Assembly: GCA_003402735.1 (NCBI GenBank)
Contig: QQNE01000043.1
Span: 1 to 33,834 of the forward strand
Source: Verrucomicrobiota bacterium
GTDB taxonomy: Bacteria; Verrucomicrobiota; Verrucomicrobiia; Verrucomicrobiales; DEV007
Direction: 5' to 3'
Length of the DNA stretch: 33,834 nt
In this document: positions 1 through 8,760 of the stretch, piece by piece
Layout of the letters: each line of letters starts with the position of its first letter
How positions within the stretch are numbered: position 1 is the stretch's first letter
Made by a program: the position numbers and the translations under genes
The notes under the pieces: model-generated
The model's database searches: none
The model's input: the letters and a program-made list of their open reading frames with translations, nothing else
Told to the model about the DNA's origin: nothing

Positions 1-863
1 CCCGATCTGGTGGAGTGGGCACCCACGGTGCTGCCGAAATTGTAGCCAACGATGAACCATCCCTCGAAGTCCGGCGAAGCTTCCGTGCACCCGGCGAGGG
101 TGACAAAGTTCACAAACATGTTGTCGATCGGTCTCCATTGCATCTGCGGGCCGATGATGACTTTGTGCTCGGGTTCACCCCGCGCTCCATCGACCGTCTC
201 CGACTTGATCGCCATCTCCACCCCGAGGGAAAAGGCTTCGGAAATCGTTTTGCTGATGGCGTTGGTTACAGCAATCTCCTGCGACTTGCTCTGGGCGAGT
301 TCCCTTTCGAAAATCCAGTTCATCCCCCAATGCCACCCGTTCCCCAAGTCTTCGCCCAACAACAGTTTGGGCTCGATCACGTCGCCGCCGCGGCTCGGAT
401 CGGTGACCTTGTATTCAAGATACAACGCCGGGTTCAACCAGAGGTCGCCCCAATCCGCCGGAGCCCACCGAATTTCTCCGGCAAAGTCCAGATGTTCCGC
501 CTTCTCCCCTTCGATGGTCCAGTCGTAGTATCCATCCAGCTGAATCCGACCCGGCAGACCAATCTCAAACTCTTCCTGCATCCGGAACTTCCATTCCCCG
601 TTGCTCTCGCGCGCCCGAACCCAGTGCTCCACGCCAAACTCCCCGGGATTCCGCTGAATGTGCACCCGGGTGGTGGCAAAGGGTCGCCGCTGCACCCAGC
701 CCGGCTGATTGTAGGCCCCCGTGTTGGCATCAATCGTGGTGTAACCCGCTTTCACGATCACCGGGTCCAACGCGTCCGAGATCGGAGGAGTGTCCCCGGC
801 CGTCTGGGCCGCGGCACAAGCAAGCGCGAGCGGCAAACAGCCGACGCAAACACGGTGAACCAT
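1..863 (-). CDS. Exported outer-membrane beta-barrel-like protein, C-terminus cut by window edge
   Basis: An open minus-strand frame runs without a stop from 863 to the left edge (about 287 residues seen). With the ATG at 863 the product starts with a short signal peptide: a basic MVHR start, a hydrophobic stretch and an AAA-Q cleavage-like site near residue 19. The mature part alternates polar and aromatic residues (EHWVRARES, FRMQEEFEIG, YLEYKVTD, WHWGMNWIFERE), a beta-strand pattern typical of outer-membrane barrels. The last visible residues, IVGYNFGSTVG, resemble a penultimate strand, so little may be missing. An in-frame ATG at 920 would give a longer arginine-rich leader, which is less likely. 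I recognise no family; similar unnamed proteins are common in Verrucomicrobia. It is divergent from the gene at 1118. The protein could be a porin or an envelope stress sensor, but the sequence does not say which. Confidence 0.7.
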   Translation of the reverse strand, partial: MVHRVCVGCLPLALACAAAQTAGDTPPISDALDPVIVKAGYTTIDANTGAYNQPGWVQRRPFATTRVHIQRNPGEFGVEHWVRARESNGEWKFRMQEEFEIGLPGRIQLDGYYDWTIEGEKAEHLDFAGEIRWAPADWGDLWLNPALYLEYKVTDPSRGGDVIEPKLLLGEDLGNGWHWGMNWIFERELAQSKSQEIAVTNAISKTISEAFSLGVEMAIKSETVDGARGEPEHKVIIGPQMQWRPIDNMFVNFVTLAGCTEASPDFEGWFIVGYNFGSTVGAHSTRS

Positions 864-1117
864 TCCCGCTGGCAAAATCCAACGGGGGCGGGATTTGGTG
901 AGGAGAGGGAGGCGTCGCATGGCCGTTCAGCCAAACACGGCCCTCCAACCAACGCAATCCCTTTGATGAAAAATGGTTTTTCGCCATATCCTTAGGAAAA
1001 GCCGAATCAAAGATTCTATGAAAGCCAAGCGCTCCGAAGCCGCGCCCTGCCCCTACCTCTGGTCTGGGCCCGTCTCTTGAGTCCCAGTCCGCCTCGCGGA
1101 TCGTATCCCGCTTCGCC

Positions 1118-1540
1118 ATGCCCCCCGTGTTGCTGCTTCATTTTGGCGTCACCTGCGCCCTGACCGGATTGATCTGGACGATCCAGGTCACGCACTACCC
1201 GCTCTTTGCCCAAGTGGGCCCGGAGAACTTTTCCGCGTATCATGAGGCCCACACCCGCTCCATCACCTACCTCGTCGGCCCACTCATGCTCGCCGAGGTC
1301 GCCTCGGCCGGATGGCTCTGGCTCGAGGGCCGACGGGCCCCTCTCTTCCTCATCAGCCTCGGGTTTCTCGCCGCAATCTGGCTCTCCACCGCCCTGATCC
1401 AAATCCCGCTCCACCACAGACTGGCCGATGGATTCGCTCCCGAACCCCACGCCAAACTCGTGCTGTCCAACTGGATCCGCACCCTGGCCTGGACCGCCCG
1501 CGCCTTGCTGCTCGCCCCGGCCTTCCTGACCCGATCATGA
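1118..1540 (+). CDS. Small four-helix integral membrane protein
   Basis: The product is 140 residues with four hydrophobic segments at about 3-22, 48-67, 74-95 and 118-136, so it is an inner-membrane protein. Recognisable short patterns are IQVTHYPLF after helix 1, H-x-x-x-T-R-S-I-T before helix 2 and a cluster of histidines after helix 3 (IPLHHRL). This arrangement recalls small unnamed membrane proteins of planctomycetes and verrucomicrobia, and loosely the DUF1772/anthrone-oxygenase-like group, but I cannot assign a function. The conserved histidines could bind a metal or cofactor; that is inference. The ATG at 1118 is the first start after an upstream in-frame stop, with no clear ribosome binding site. 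The gene is monocistronic and convergent with the gene ending at 1590. Confidence 0.75.
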   Translation: MPPVLLLHFGVTCALTGLIWTIQVTHYPLFAQVGPENFSAYHEAHTRSITYLVGPLMLAEVASAGWLWLEGRRAPLFLISLGFLAAIWLSTALIQIPLHHRLADGFAPEPHAKLVLSNWIRTLAWTARALLLAPAFLTRS

Positions 1541-1589
1541 CCTCTTCCGGCGGACGGTAGCCCGCATTTCTCAAGATAGGCCCCGCGCG

Positions 1590-3467
1590 TCAACGCCGCT
1601 CCCCTGGCCTCCGGTTCCCGACGTGACCCAGAATCCGGGCGCCGCTCGCCTCCAGTGCTTGGCAGGCCTTGCCCAGGTCCTGGAGGGTCGTAATCCCCCC
1701 ATCCCGAACGAACAAAACCCCGTCGCTCAACGCCGCGAGAACCTCGACATCCCCGGTGGAACTGACTTCCGGACCGTCGAGGATCACCCAATCGAACTCG
1801 TCGCGAGCGCGGCGCAGCCACGCCGCGAAACAGGGTTGACGCAGCAGCGCCGCCGAATCACTGGCCCATCCCCGGGAGGAGACAACGTAGAGCTCCCCCT
1901 GGCCCCCCTCTCCCTGTCGCTGACAGGAGAGCTGTTTGCTGCCGTCCCCCCGCGACTGGAGCCACTCCAACAAGCCGCACCCCGAGTCCGCCCGAGGAAA
2001 CCAGATCCCGGCCGACGGACTCGCCAAGTGACCATCCACCAACAGGATGCGCCGCCCCTGGGCACTGGCCACCACCGCCAACCCCGCGGAAAGAAAGGAT
2101 TTCCCCTCGCCCTCGCGGACACTGGTCACCAGCAAACATTGGTGCGGTTGACCGGAAAACGCCCGCTCCAACTCCTGGGTGATGCGGAAGAGGCCATCGT
2201 GCACGGGAGGTTCAAAACAGGCGGCCAACATCTGCTGGCTCCCCTTCACCGGCAGATCGGGGACGGACTCCATCTCTCGCGGAAGACTCCACCCCGTCCA
2301 GGGCCAACGGATCCAGCCGTCCATCGGCCTCCGCACAAACGGAAAGGCGAGAAACGCCGCGGCAAAAACGAGCAGACTCAGCCCCAGACTTCCCCACCGC
2401 CCCGGAGGCTCCGGGTGCAAGGCCGCCCCCGCTTCGTCCTCGATCACCACGAGCGACGGCGCGGACAATTTCATCTTCATCTTCAACCCGGCAACTTTGT
2501 CGCGCAACTCAGCCAGGAGCCGCTCGTCGGATTCCACCTGCGCCTTGAGACTGGCGAACCGCGCCGATTGCTCATCCTCTTTCGCCGCTCCGGAATCAAT
2601 CTTGCGGATGGCGAGATCCAGGTCCGCCAGCTTGTCGCTGGTCTCCCGTCTCACCTTCTCCAACCCGGTCAAGTCTCGCTGTTTGCCCCCGGCTCCACCT
2701 TCTCCCTCCCGCGCCGCATCCAAAAGCGCAATTTCCGCCGCCGCGTAGTCCCTGGCCACCGACTCCCTCTCCAATTGGAGCCGACGCCGCTCCGCCAACA
2801 ACCCGGTCCCCTCCGCCTCCCGGAAATTCAAGAGATACTTCCGCACCGCCTCCCGACTCCGCTCCACTTGAAGCTCCTGCTCCGTCTCCCGCTTCCACAT
2901 CCTCTCGTAACTCTCCCGAATCGCCGATTTCTCCCGAAACCCGAGGTAATCGCCGTAGAACTGCGCGAACTGATTCGCCAGCCGGGCAGACAGCTCCGCA
3001 TCGGCGCTCCGCGCCACCACCCGGATGAGGTGCGAATTGCGCACTTCGAAGGCCCGAATCCAGAGCGCATCCGGCCTTCCCACCCAAATCTCCCGGTCCC
3101 GGGGATCGAGCCGATCCAGAAAATACTCCCGGTAGGCCCCGGTCTCCATGGCCATCCGGTGATCCCTCACGGCGAGCAAAGCGCTCCCCAAAGGCATTTC
3201 CGCCGGCAGGTCCAGACGCAGGAGCGCCTCGGCACGATACTGCGGCGCCTGCGTCCCCAACCACGCCAGGACCGGGAGGCTGACCACCGCCGCGAAGAGG
3301 GCACTGGCTCGCCACCATCTCCGTTGCAACTCCCAGAACCGTTCCGCGTTGCGGGCCGCCACAATCTCCGCATTGCCCCCGGAGGACGAAGCCGCCAAGG
3401 TCAAGGCGCCGCCGGAGGACGGACCGCCGACCGCAGACGTTTGCAGGGAGAAAGTTGACGGAGACAT
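1590..3467 (-). CDS. Wzz/BY-kinase-like polysaccharide co-polymerase with atypical kinase domain
   Basis: The 625-residue product has the layout of a fused polysaccharide co-polymerase and bacterial tyrosine kinase. It has transmembrane helix 1 at about 53-71, a Wzz-like segment, a long coiled coil at about 180-335, transmembrane helix 2 at about 359-378 and a cytoplasmic P-loop domain from about 420. Visible ATP-site motifs are Walker A REGEGKS (451-457), an A'-like LLVDGH (475-480) and Walker B WVILDGP (560-566). Two things are odd. The second acidic residue expected in A' (LxDxD) is histidine here, and the C-terminus (ending NRRPGERR) has no tyrosine cluster. It may therefore gate chain length rather than autophosphorylate; this is inference. 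The start is set at 3467 because the longer frame would run into the divergent promoter. No other exopolysaccharide genes adjoin it. Confidence 0.8.
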   Translation of the reverse strand: MSPSTFSLQTSAVGGPSSGGALTLAASSSGGNAEIVAARNAERFWELQRRWWRASALFAAVVSLPVLAWLGTQAPQYRAEALLRLDLPAEMPLGSALLAVRDHRMAMETGAYREYFLDRLDPRDREIWVGRPDALWIRAFEVRNSHLIRVVARSADAELSARLANQFAQFYGDYLGFREKSAIRESYERMWKRETEQELQVERSREAVRKYLLNFREAEGTGLLAERRRLQLERESVARDYAAAEIALLDAAREGEGGAGGKQRDLTGLEKVRRETSDKLADLDLAIRKIDSGAAKEDEQSARFASLKAQVESDERLLAELRDKVAGLKMKMKLSAPSLVVIEDEAGAALHPEPPGRWGSLGLSLLVFAAAFLAFPFVRRPMDGWIRWPWTGWSLPREMESVPDLPVKGSQQMLAACFEPPVHDGLFRITQELERAFSGQPHQCLLVTSVREGEGKSFLSAGLAVVASAQGRRILLVDGHLASPSAGIWFPRADSGCGLLEWLQSRGDGSKQLSCQRQGEGGQGELYVVSSRGWASDSAALLRQPCFAAWLRRARDEFDWVILDGPEVSSTGDVEVLAALSDGVLFVRDGGITTLQDLGKACQALEASGARILGHVGNRRPGERR

Positions 3468-3512
3468 GGAGAACGATGATTTCACCGGAGCGGTCCGTGC
3501 GGTTGGAGACCC

Positions 3513-3542
3513 TTGGTGATCGGGAACTTCGTAAAATATAAT
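3513..3542 (+). promoter_or_regulatory. Candidate sigma70-type promoter for the ligase/ABC operon
   Basis: A perfect TATAAT lies at 3537-3542, preceded by a weak TTGGTG at 3513-3518 with 18-base spacing. The predicted start point is about 30 bases before the ATG at 3582. The surrounding 3530-3572 stretch is the most AT-rich DNA in this part of a GC-rich window. On the other strand TATTAT/TATATT boxes overlap it and could serve the divergent co-polymerase gene, so both directions may compete for the same DNA. Confidence 0.45.
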
Positions 3543-3581
3543 ATTTTCCATAAATTTGCAATCTTTTTCCCCGGCCTTGTC

Positions 3582-4817
3582 ATGTCCCCGATGAATCCCG
3601 TCCCGGCCCTGAACCGATTGCTTGCCTCGCTCGAGGCCAACGCCTTTTATCGGGCAAAACTGGCTTCCGCGGACGCCCCCAGGCAAATCGCCTCCGCCGC
3701 GGAATTCGCGACGGCCCTTCCGTTCACCATCAAGGCGGAACTGGTGGAGGATTGCGCGCGCCACCCGCCTTTCGGCTCCAACCTCTCCCATTCCCGGGCG
3801 TGCTATTCCCGTTTCTGCCAGAGCAGCGGAACCTCGGCCGGACCGTTGCCCACGATCGACACCGCCGAGAGCTGGGCGGTCATGCTCGATGTCTGGGACA
3901 AGGTCTACGATCACGCGGGGTTGCGGACCGATGACACCCTCTTCTTTGCCTTCTCTTTCGGTCCCTTCCTCGGTTTTTGGACGGCGTTCGAGGCCGCGAC
4001 ACGGCGGGGAAACCTTTCCATCCCGGGCGGCGGGCTTGGGACCCGGGCTCGTCTCGAAATGCTGGCCCGGTATGAGGTCACCGTGCTTTGCTGCACCCCA
4101 ACTTACGCCCTCCGGTTGGGGGAGGTCTTGCGCTCCGAGGCGGCCCACCTCCGGGAAAAGATGCGGGTCCGGCTGATTCTCGTCGCCGGTGAGCCGGGTG
4201 GAAGCATCCCGGCGACGCGTTCGCTCATCTCCTCGTCCTGGAACGGGGCCACGGTCCGGGACCATCACGGAATGACCGAGACCGGCCCGATCAGCTACGA
4301 GACCCTGGATCATCCCGGGAGTCTCCGGGTGGATCTTGAATCCTATCACGCGGAGATCATCGATCCGGCCACCCTTCAGCCCGTGGCTCCCGGCGCTACC
4401 GGGGAACTCGTGATCACCACGTTGCGCCGCCTGGCGCGCCCGCTGTTGCGTTACCGCACCGGCGACCTGGTGAAACCTGTCTGGGACGAGGCCGGTTTGC
4501 GTTTGGAAGGGGGCATTCTCGGCCGATGCGACGACATGCTCGTGGTGCGCGGTGTCAATCTCTATCCTTCCGCACTGGAATCGGTGGTTCGCGGATTCCC
4601 GGAAGTCGCGGAATTCCAAGTCAGGCACCGCACGGTGGACTCCATGACGGAATTGGAAGTGATCGTCGAATCAGCAGCTCCGGACGGCCCGGATTTGGCC
4701 CGCCGGATTCAGGTTGCGCTCGGCAGTGCCTTTGCCTTACGTATTCCCGTCACGACCACCCCCGTGGGTTCCTTGCCCCGTGACGATTTCAAGTCTCACC
4801 GCTGGATCACCGGATGA
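3582..4817 (+). CDS. PaaK-like AMP-forming acyl-CoA ligase (phenylacetate-CoA ligase family)
   Basis: The 411-residue protein belongs to the ANL adenylate-forming superfamily, closest to PaaK. It should activate a carboxylic acid with ATP, probably as an acyl-CoA; the substrate is unknown. Motifs in order are the phosphate loop SSGTSAGP (81-88), the adenine/Mg motif HHGMTE (228-233), YRTGD (291-295), the hinge region GRCDDMLVVRGVNLYPS (314-330) and a C-terminal lysine in DDFKSHRW (K404), at the place of the family's catalytic lysine. It is slightly shorter than PaaK (about 430-440). The ATG at 3582 fits the AT-rich promoter; an in-frame ATG at 3591 is also possible. Its stop overlaps the start of the ABC ATPase by 4 bases (ATGA), so it heads a tightly coupled operon. 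A ligase coupled to an FtsX-type exporter suggests acyl modification of an exported substrate, but that is inference. Confidence 0.85.
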   Translation: MSPMNPVPALNRLLASLEANAFYRAKLASADAPRQIASAAEFATALPFTIKAELVEDCARHPPFGSNLSHSRACYSRFCQSSGTSAGPLPTIDTAESWAVMLDVWDKVYDHAGLRTDDTLFFAFSFGPFLGFWTAFEAATRRGNLSIPGGGLGTRARLEMLARYEVTVLCCTPTYALRLGEVLRSEAAHLREKMRVRLILVAGEPGGSIPATRSLISSSWNGATVRDHHGMTETGPISYETLDHPGSLRVDLESYHAEIIDPATLQPVAPGATGELVITTLRRLARPLLRYRTGDLVKPVWDEAGLRLEGGILGRCDDMLVVRGVNLYPSALESVVRGFPEVAEFQVRHRTVDSMTELEVIVESAAPDGPDLARRIQVALGSAFALRIPVTTTPVGSLPRDDFKSHRWITG

Positions 4818-5494
4818 ATGCTCCCACCGTCGAGTTGACCCAAGTCATCAAAAGCTATGCCGGCGACAGCCACCGCAAGGTGCTGAACGGTCTGGATTTT
4901 TCCATCGATCCCGGCCAACGCTTTGCCATCACTGGCCCCTCCGGCTCCGGCAAAAGCACACTGCTCAACATCCTCGGCACGCTGGACCGACCGAGTTCCG
5001 GGACCGTCCGCATCGCCGGAACCGACACCGCCGGGCTCTCCGATGAGGGGCTGGCCCATCTCAGAGCGGAAACCATCGGTTTCGTCTTCCAACTGCATCA
5101 TCTGTTGCCTCAGTGCAGCGCGCTCGAAAACGTCCTGGCCCCCGCCCTGGCGCGCTCCCAGGTGAACTGGCCGGAAACGGAACAGCGCGCCCGCGACCTG
5201 CTGCAGAGGGTGGGGCTGGAACATCACCTCACCAAGGTCCCGGGCCAGCTCTCGGGCGGAGAACGCCAACGAGTGGCCGTGGTTCGCGCACTCATCAACC
5301 GCCCCCGTCTCCTCCTCGCAGATGAACCGACCGGTGCGCTGGACGAGGCCAACGCGCGCAACCTGATGGATCTGTTGTTGGAAATTTCCGAGGCCGAAGG
5401 GGTCTCCCTCGTCCTCGTGACGCATGACCCGGCGGTTGCCTCCCGTCTCGACCGGGCCTATGAACTCCGCGGGGGAGCGCTGCACCGGCAATGA
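4814..5494 (+). CDS. ABC transporter ATPase, LolD/MacB type
   Basis: The 226-residue protein is a complete ABC nucleotide-binding domain of the LolD/MacB/FtsE class. It shows Walker A GPSGSGKST (41-49), a Q-loop in VFQLHHLLP followed by ALENV, signature LSGGERQRVAVVRAL starting near 145, Walker B LLLADEPTGALDE near 166-176 and the H-loop VLVTHDP near 200-206. The sequence around the Q-loop is characteristic of the class that drives mechanotransmission rather than substrate channelling. It acts on the cytoplasmic side with the permease encoded next, whose start overlaps its stop by 4 bases. By family knowledge it would power extraction or release of a lipoprotein, lipid or peptide from the inner membrane. 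I do not assign lolD, because the permease is far larger than LolC/E and the neighbours differ. Confidence 0.92.
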   Translation: MNAPTVELTQVIKSYAGDSHRKVLNGLDFSIDPGQRFAITGPSGSGKSTLLNILGTLDRPSSGTVRIAGTDTAGLSDEGLAHLRAETIGFVFQLHHLLPQCSALENVLAPALARSQVNWPETEQRARDLLQRVGLEHHLTKVPGQLSGGERQRVAVVRALINRPRLLLADEPTGALDEANARNLMDLLLEISEAEGVSLVLVTHDPAVASRLDRAYELRGGALHRQ

Positions 5495-8400
5495 CACTCT
5501 GGGATCTCGCCCTCCGTTCCTTGCGCCACTACCGCTGGCTGAATCTCGGCGTGCTCGTCGGCGTTGCCCTCACTTCCGCGATCATTAGCGGCTCGCTGGC
5601 CGTCGGTGATTCCGTGCGCGCCAGCCTCGCCGCCAATGCCGCCACCCGCCTCGGCAAGGTCGCTTGGGCCATCACTGGGGGCGATCGCTTTTTCACCGCG
5701 CCGTTGGCCGCCAAATTGGATCCCGACGCCGCCGCCCTCCTGCAAACCACCGGCACGGTCTCCACCCCGGACGGTTCGGTGCGCGTCAACGGTGTCCAGG
5801 TCGTCGGCGTCGATGAATCGTTCTGGAAACTTTCGGAGGTCCCCCCGGCCCCCCTCCTCTCGGGGGAGCTGGCCATCAATCAGCCCCTGGCCCGCCGCCT
5901 TGGCCTGGGCCCCGGGGAACGGATCGTCCTCAGCGTCGAGCCGCCGGGAGCCATCTCGCGCGATGCCCCACTCTCGGGAAGCTCGAATCAACCCGAGAAA
6001 TTGCGGCGCAAAATCTCCCGCGTGATCCTGGCACCCGGGCTGGGAAATTTCCGGCTCAATGCCGAACAGGTCCCGCCCCTCACCGTGTTCATGCCGTTGC
6101 CGGACCTGCAGACCGCCCTGGCCAAGAACGGAGAAGCCAATGTCATCCTCTCACCGGGCGGATCCATCCCGAGTTCGGAAGCGCTTCTGGCCGCCGCCAC
6201 CCTCGCCGATGCCCAGCTTCGTCTCATCCAGGGAGCGCCCCGGACCCAATTGCAAACCACCCGAGTCTTTCTCCCGGAATCCCTGGCGGAGAGAATCCAC
6301 CGCACCTTTCCGGGGGCCGATGGCAGCCTGACGTATCTGGTCAATGCCGTGCGGGCCGGGGACCGCCTCACCCCGTATTCCATGGCCGCGGCGATCCCCG
6401 ATGATACCCTCCCCGAGGGACAGGCAATCTGCAGCGATTGGCTGGCCGAAGATCTCGGAATCAAGGTGGGCGACCCATTCACCATCGATTTTTTCCGGAT
6501 GTCCGGCGGCCGCCAGTTGGTCGAGGAAACCCGAACCCTGACCGTGGCCCGCATCGCTCCCCTGATCGGCGGGCCCTTTCACGCCTCTCTCAGCCCGGAT
6601 TTCCCCGGCATCAGCGATGCCGAGGACAACGCCGATTGGGACCCGGGCATGCCGTTTCACAAGGAGCGGATCCGGCCCAAGGACGAAGCCTATTGGGACG
6701 CGCACCGCACCCTGCCCAAGTTGATTCTTCCCCTGACGACCGGCCAGAAACTCTGGGGCAACCGGTTCGGTTCGCTGACCTCCATCACGCTGCCTCCCGA
6801 CGCCGCCGGACTGGACGAGGCGGCGGTTTGGGGACGATTGCGCCGCAACCTGACGCCTGGAGACCTGGGCTGGCAGATCCGGGACCTGCGCGCTGAGGCC
6901 CGGGGAGCGGTGGCCCGGTCCTATGATTTCGGCGGGTTGTTCGCCGGAATGAGCTTCTTTCTCATCATCGCCGCCTTGATCCTGGCCATGCTGGTCTTTG
7001 TCTTCGGGATCGAACAGCGGCGAGGACAGATCGGCCTGCTGCTCGCGGTCGGGCTCGGCGCCGGACGGATCCGCCGTCTCTTTCTCTTCGAGGCCACCGT
7101 CCTGGCTTTGGCCGGAGCCACCCTGGGATTGTGGATCGGGTTCCTCTACACTCAGGCCGCGCTCTGGGGCCTCGGCGGTGCTTGGAGAGACGCCGCGGCC
7201 GGCGTCCAGTTCATCCATTCCGTCACTCCGGGCTCCCTCGCCATCGCCTGGACTTCCACGCTCCTCCTCTCCCTCGGCACCGTTTTCTGGGCCACGCGCA
7301 ACGCCACGCACGGAGTCAAACCCAACGAACTGATCTCCGGCGCCGAGGGCTGGCTTCCGTCCGCCCTCGCCCCCTGGCCGAAACGCCCCACGGTCTGGCT
7401 CACCGTCGGCTCTGCGCTCGGCGGACTGCTGCTGCTTCTGGTGCCCCAGAACGGCACCGTCATGGCTCGCCAGGGCGCCTTCTTCGGGGCCGGGTTCCTT
7501 CTGCTGCTGGCCGGAATCCTCGGCATGCACCTGCTTCTGCAATCCTGGGAACGGCGCGCCGAACCGCTCCGCAGCCTGGGGGCCCTGGCACGAAGCAACA
7601 GCCTCCGCCGCCATGGCCGGAGCCTTTCCGTGATCGCCCTGACCGCTTCCGGCGTCTTCATGATCACCGCCATCAATTCCCTCCGCCTCAACGGAGAACA
7701 ACAAGCCGGGAAACGGGCCTCCGGCACCGGAGGGTTCGCCTTCGTCGCCCAGAGCAGCCTCCCGGTCTATGAAAATTTGAACTCCGCCGCGGGAAGGTCC
7801 GTGTTCGGCCTCCCGGAGAATCCCTCCCCGTTCGATCTCGTTCAATTCCGGGTCAATCAGGGCGAGGACGCCAGTTGCCTGAACCTCAACCGCGCCAGCC
7901 AGCCGCGCTTGCTCGGCGTCGATCCCGCCGCTCTCGCTGACCGAGGGGCGTTTGCCTTCGCCGCCAGGGCCTTCCCCAAAGACCCGACCGGCTGGACCTG
8001 CCTCTCCCAACCGCCCGTCACCGACTCCGCCGGCATCCCCGAAATTCAAGGCATCCTGGACGCTGCCACCGCGCAATACGCCCTCGGGATTGGCCTCGGT
8101 TCGCGTCTCGATCTCACCGCCGCAAACGGCAAACCCTTCCGCGTCCGGGTGGCCGGTCTGCTCGACAATTCGGTGCTCCAGGGCTCCGTCGTGATCGACG
8201 AACGTCAGTTCACCAACCTGTTTCCCGATGCGGGCGGTTACCGCTTTTTCCTCTTGGATGCCCGCCCCGAAGTGGACGCCTCTGCGGCGGCCGCTCTCTG
8301 GACCCGTCAGTTGGAGGACCGTGGGTTTGAGCTTCAGCCCACGTGGAAACGCCTCAATGAATTCAACGGCGTGCAAAACACCTACCTCGGAATCTTCTCC

Positions 8401-8760
8401 ACCCTGGGCGGGCTCGGTCTGCTGCTCGGCACCGCCGGCCTCGGCATCGTCACCGGCCGCAACATCCTGGAACGTCGCGGCCAGCTGGCCCTGCTCAACG
8501 CCGTCGGCTTTTCCAAGGCTCGGCTCGCCCGCCTCGTGGTTTGGGAACACTGGTTTCTTCACGGAGCCGGGGTCCTTCTCGGCCTCGCCGCCGGCCTCGC
8601 CGCCATCCTCCCCACCCTGATGGCCCGCAGCGGTTCCCTGCCGGTCACCCTCCTCCTCTGCCTGAATGCCTTGATTCTTTTCGGTGGCCTCGGATTTTGC
8701 TGGATCGCCGCCCGCCTCATGCTGCGCGAAAATCTCAACGAATCCCTTCGCCATGAATAG
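5491..8760 (+). CDS. Very large FtsX/MacB-type ABC permease
   Basis: The 1089-residue inner-membrane protein has a membrane anchor near 18-40, then a large predicted periplasmic region (about 45-480). A first FtsX-type core follows at about 484-600, with helices near 484-506, 520-545 and 580-600. Further helices lie near 635-655, 660-683 and 715-733, then a second large external region (about 735-960). A C-terminal FtsX core has helices near 965-988, 1010-1040 and 1050-1078. The total is about ten helices, the double-FtsX layout of large exporters of the YtrF/SalY type. It is more than twice the length of LolC or LolE (about 400). It pairs with the ATPase upstream through an ATGA overlap, and the next gene starts inside its last codons. 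The substrate is unknown. Confidence 0.88.
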   Translation: MTLWDLALRSLRHYRWLNLGVLVGVALTSAIISGSLAVGDSVRASLAANAATRLGKVAWAITGGDRFFTAPLAAKLDPDAAALLQTTGTVSTPDGSVRVNGVQVVGVDESFWKLSEVPPAPLLSGELAINQPLARRLGLGPGERIVLSVEPPGAISRDAPLSGSSNQPEKLRRKISRVILAPGLGNFRLNAEQVPPLTVFMPLPDLQTALAKNGEANVILSPGGSIPSSEALLAAATLADAQLRLIQGAPRTQLQTTRVFLPESLAERIHRTFPGADGSLTYLVNAVRAGDRLTPYSMAAAIPDDTLPEGQAICSDWLAEDLGIKVGDPFTIDFFRMSGGRQLVEETRTLTVARIAPLIGGPFHASLSPDFPGISDAEDNADWDPGMPFHKERIRPKDEAYWDAHRTLPKLILPLTTGQKLWGNRFGSLTSITLPPDAAGLDEAAVWGRLRRNLTPGDLGWQIRDLRAEARGAVARSYDFGGLFAGMSFFLIIAALILAMLVFVFGIEQRRGQIGLLLAVGLGAGRIRRLFLFEATVLALAGATLGLWIGFLYTQAALWGLGGAWRDAAAGVQFIHSVTPGSLAIAWTSTLLLSLGTVFWATRNATHGVKPNELISGAEGWLPSALAPWPKRPTVWLTVGSALGGLLLLLVPQNGTVMARQGAFFGAGFLLLLAGILGMHLLLQSWERRAEPLRSLGALARSNSLRRHGRSLSVIALTASGVFMITAINSLRLNGEQQAGKRASGTGGFAFVAQSSLPVYENLNSAAGRSVFGLPENPSPFDLVQFRVNQGEDASCLNLNRASQPRLLGVDPAALADRGAFAFAARAFPKDPTGWTCLSQPPVTDSAGIPEIQGILDAATAQYALGIGLGSRLDLTAANGKPFRVRVAGLLDNSVLQGSVVIDERQFTNLFPDAGGYRFFLLDARPEVDASAAAALWTRQLEDRGFELQPTWKRLNEFNGVQNTYLGIFSTLGGLGLLLGTAGLGIVTGRNILERRGQLALLNAVGFSKARLARLVVWEHWFLHGAGVLLGLAAGLAAILPTLMARSGSLPVTLLLCLNALILFGGLGFCWIAARLMLRENLNESLRHE

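Noticed and set aside
15..995. Plus-strand open frame at the left edge
   Set aside because: The minus strand carries a signal peptide and a barrel-like protein over the same DNA; the plus frame looks like its shadow.
3468..4628. Upstream extension of the co-polymerase frame to give about 1000 residues
   Set aside because: The extension runs antisense through the ligase gene and the AT-rich promoter region. The Wzz/BY-kinase homology begins after 3467.
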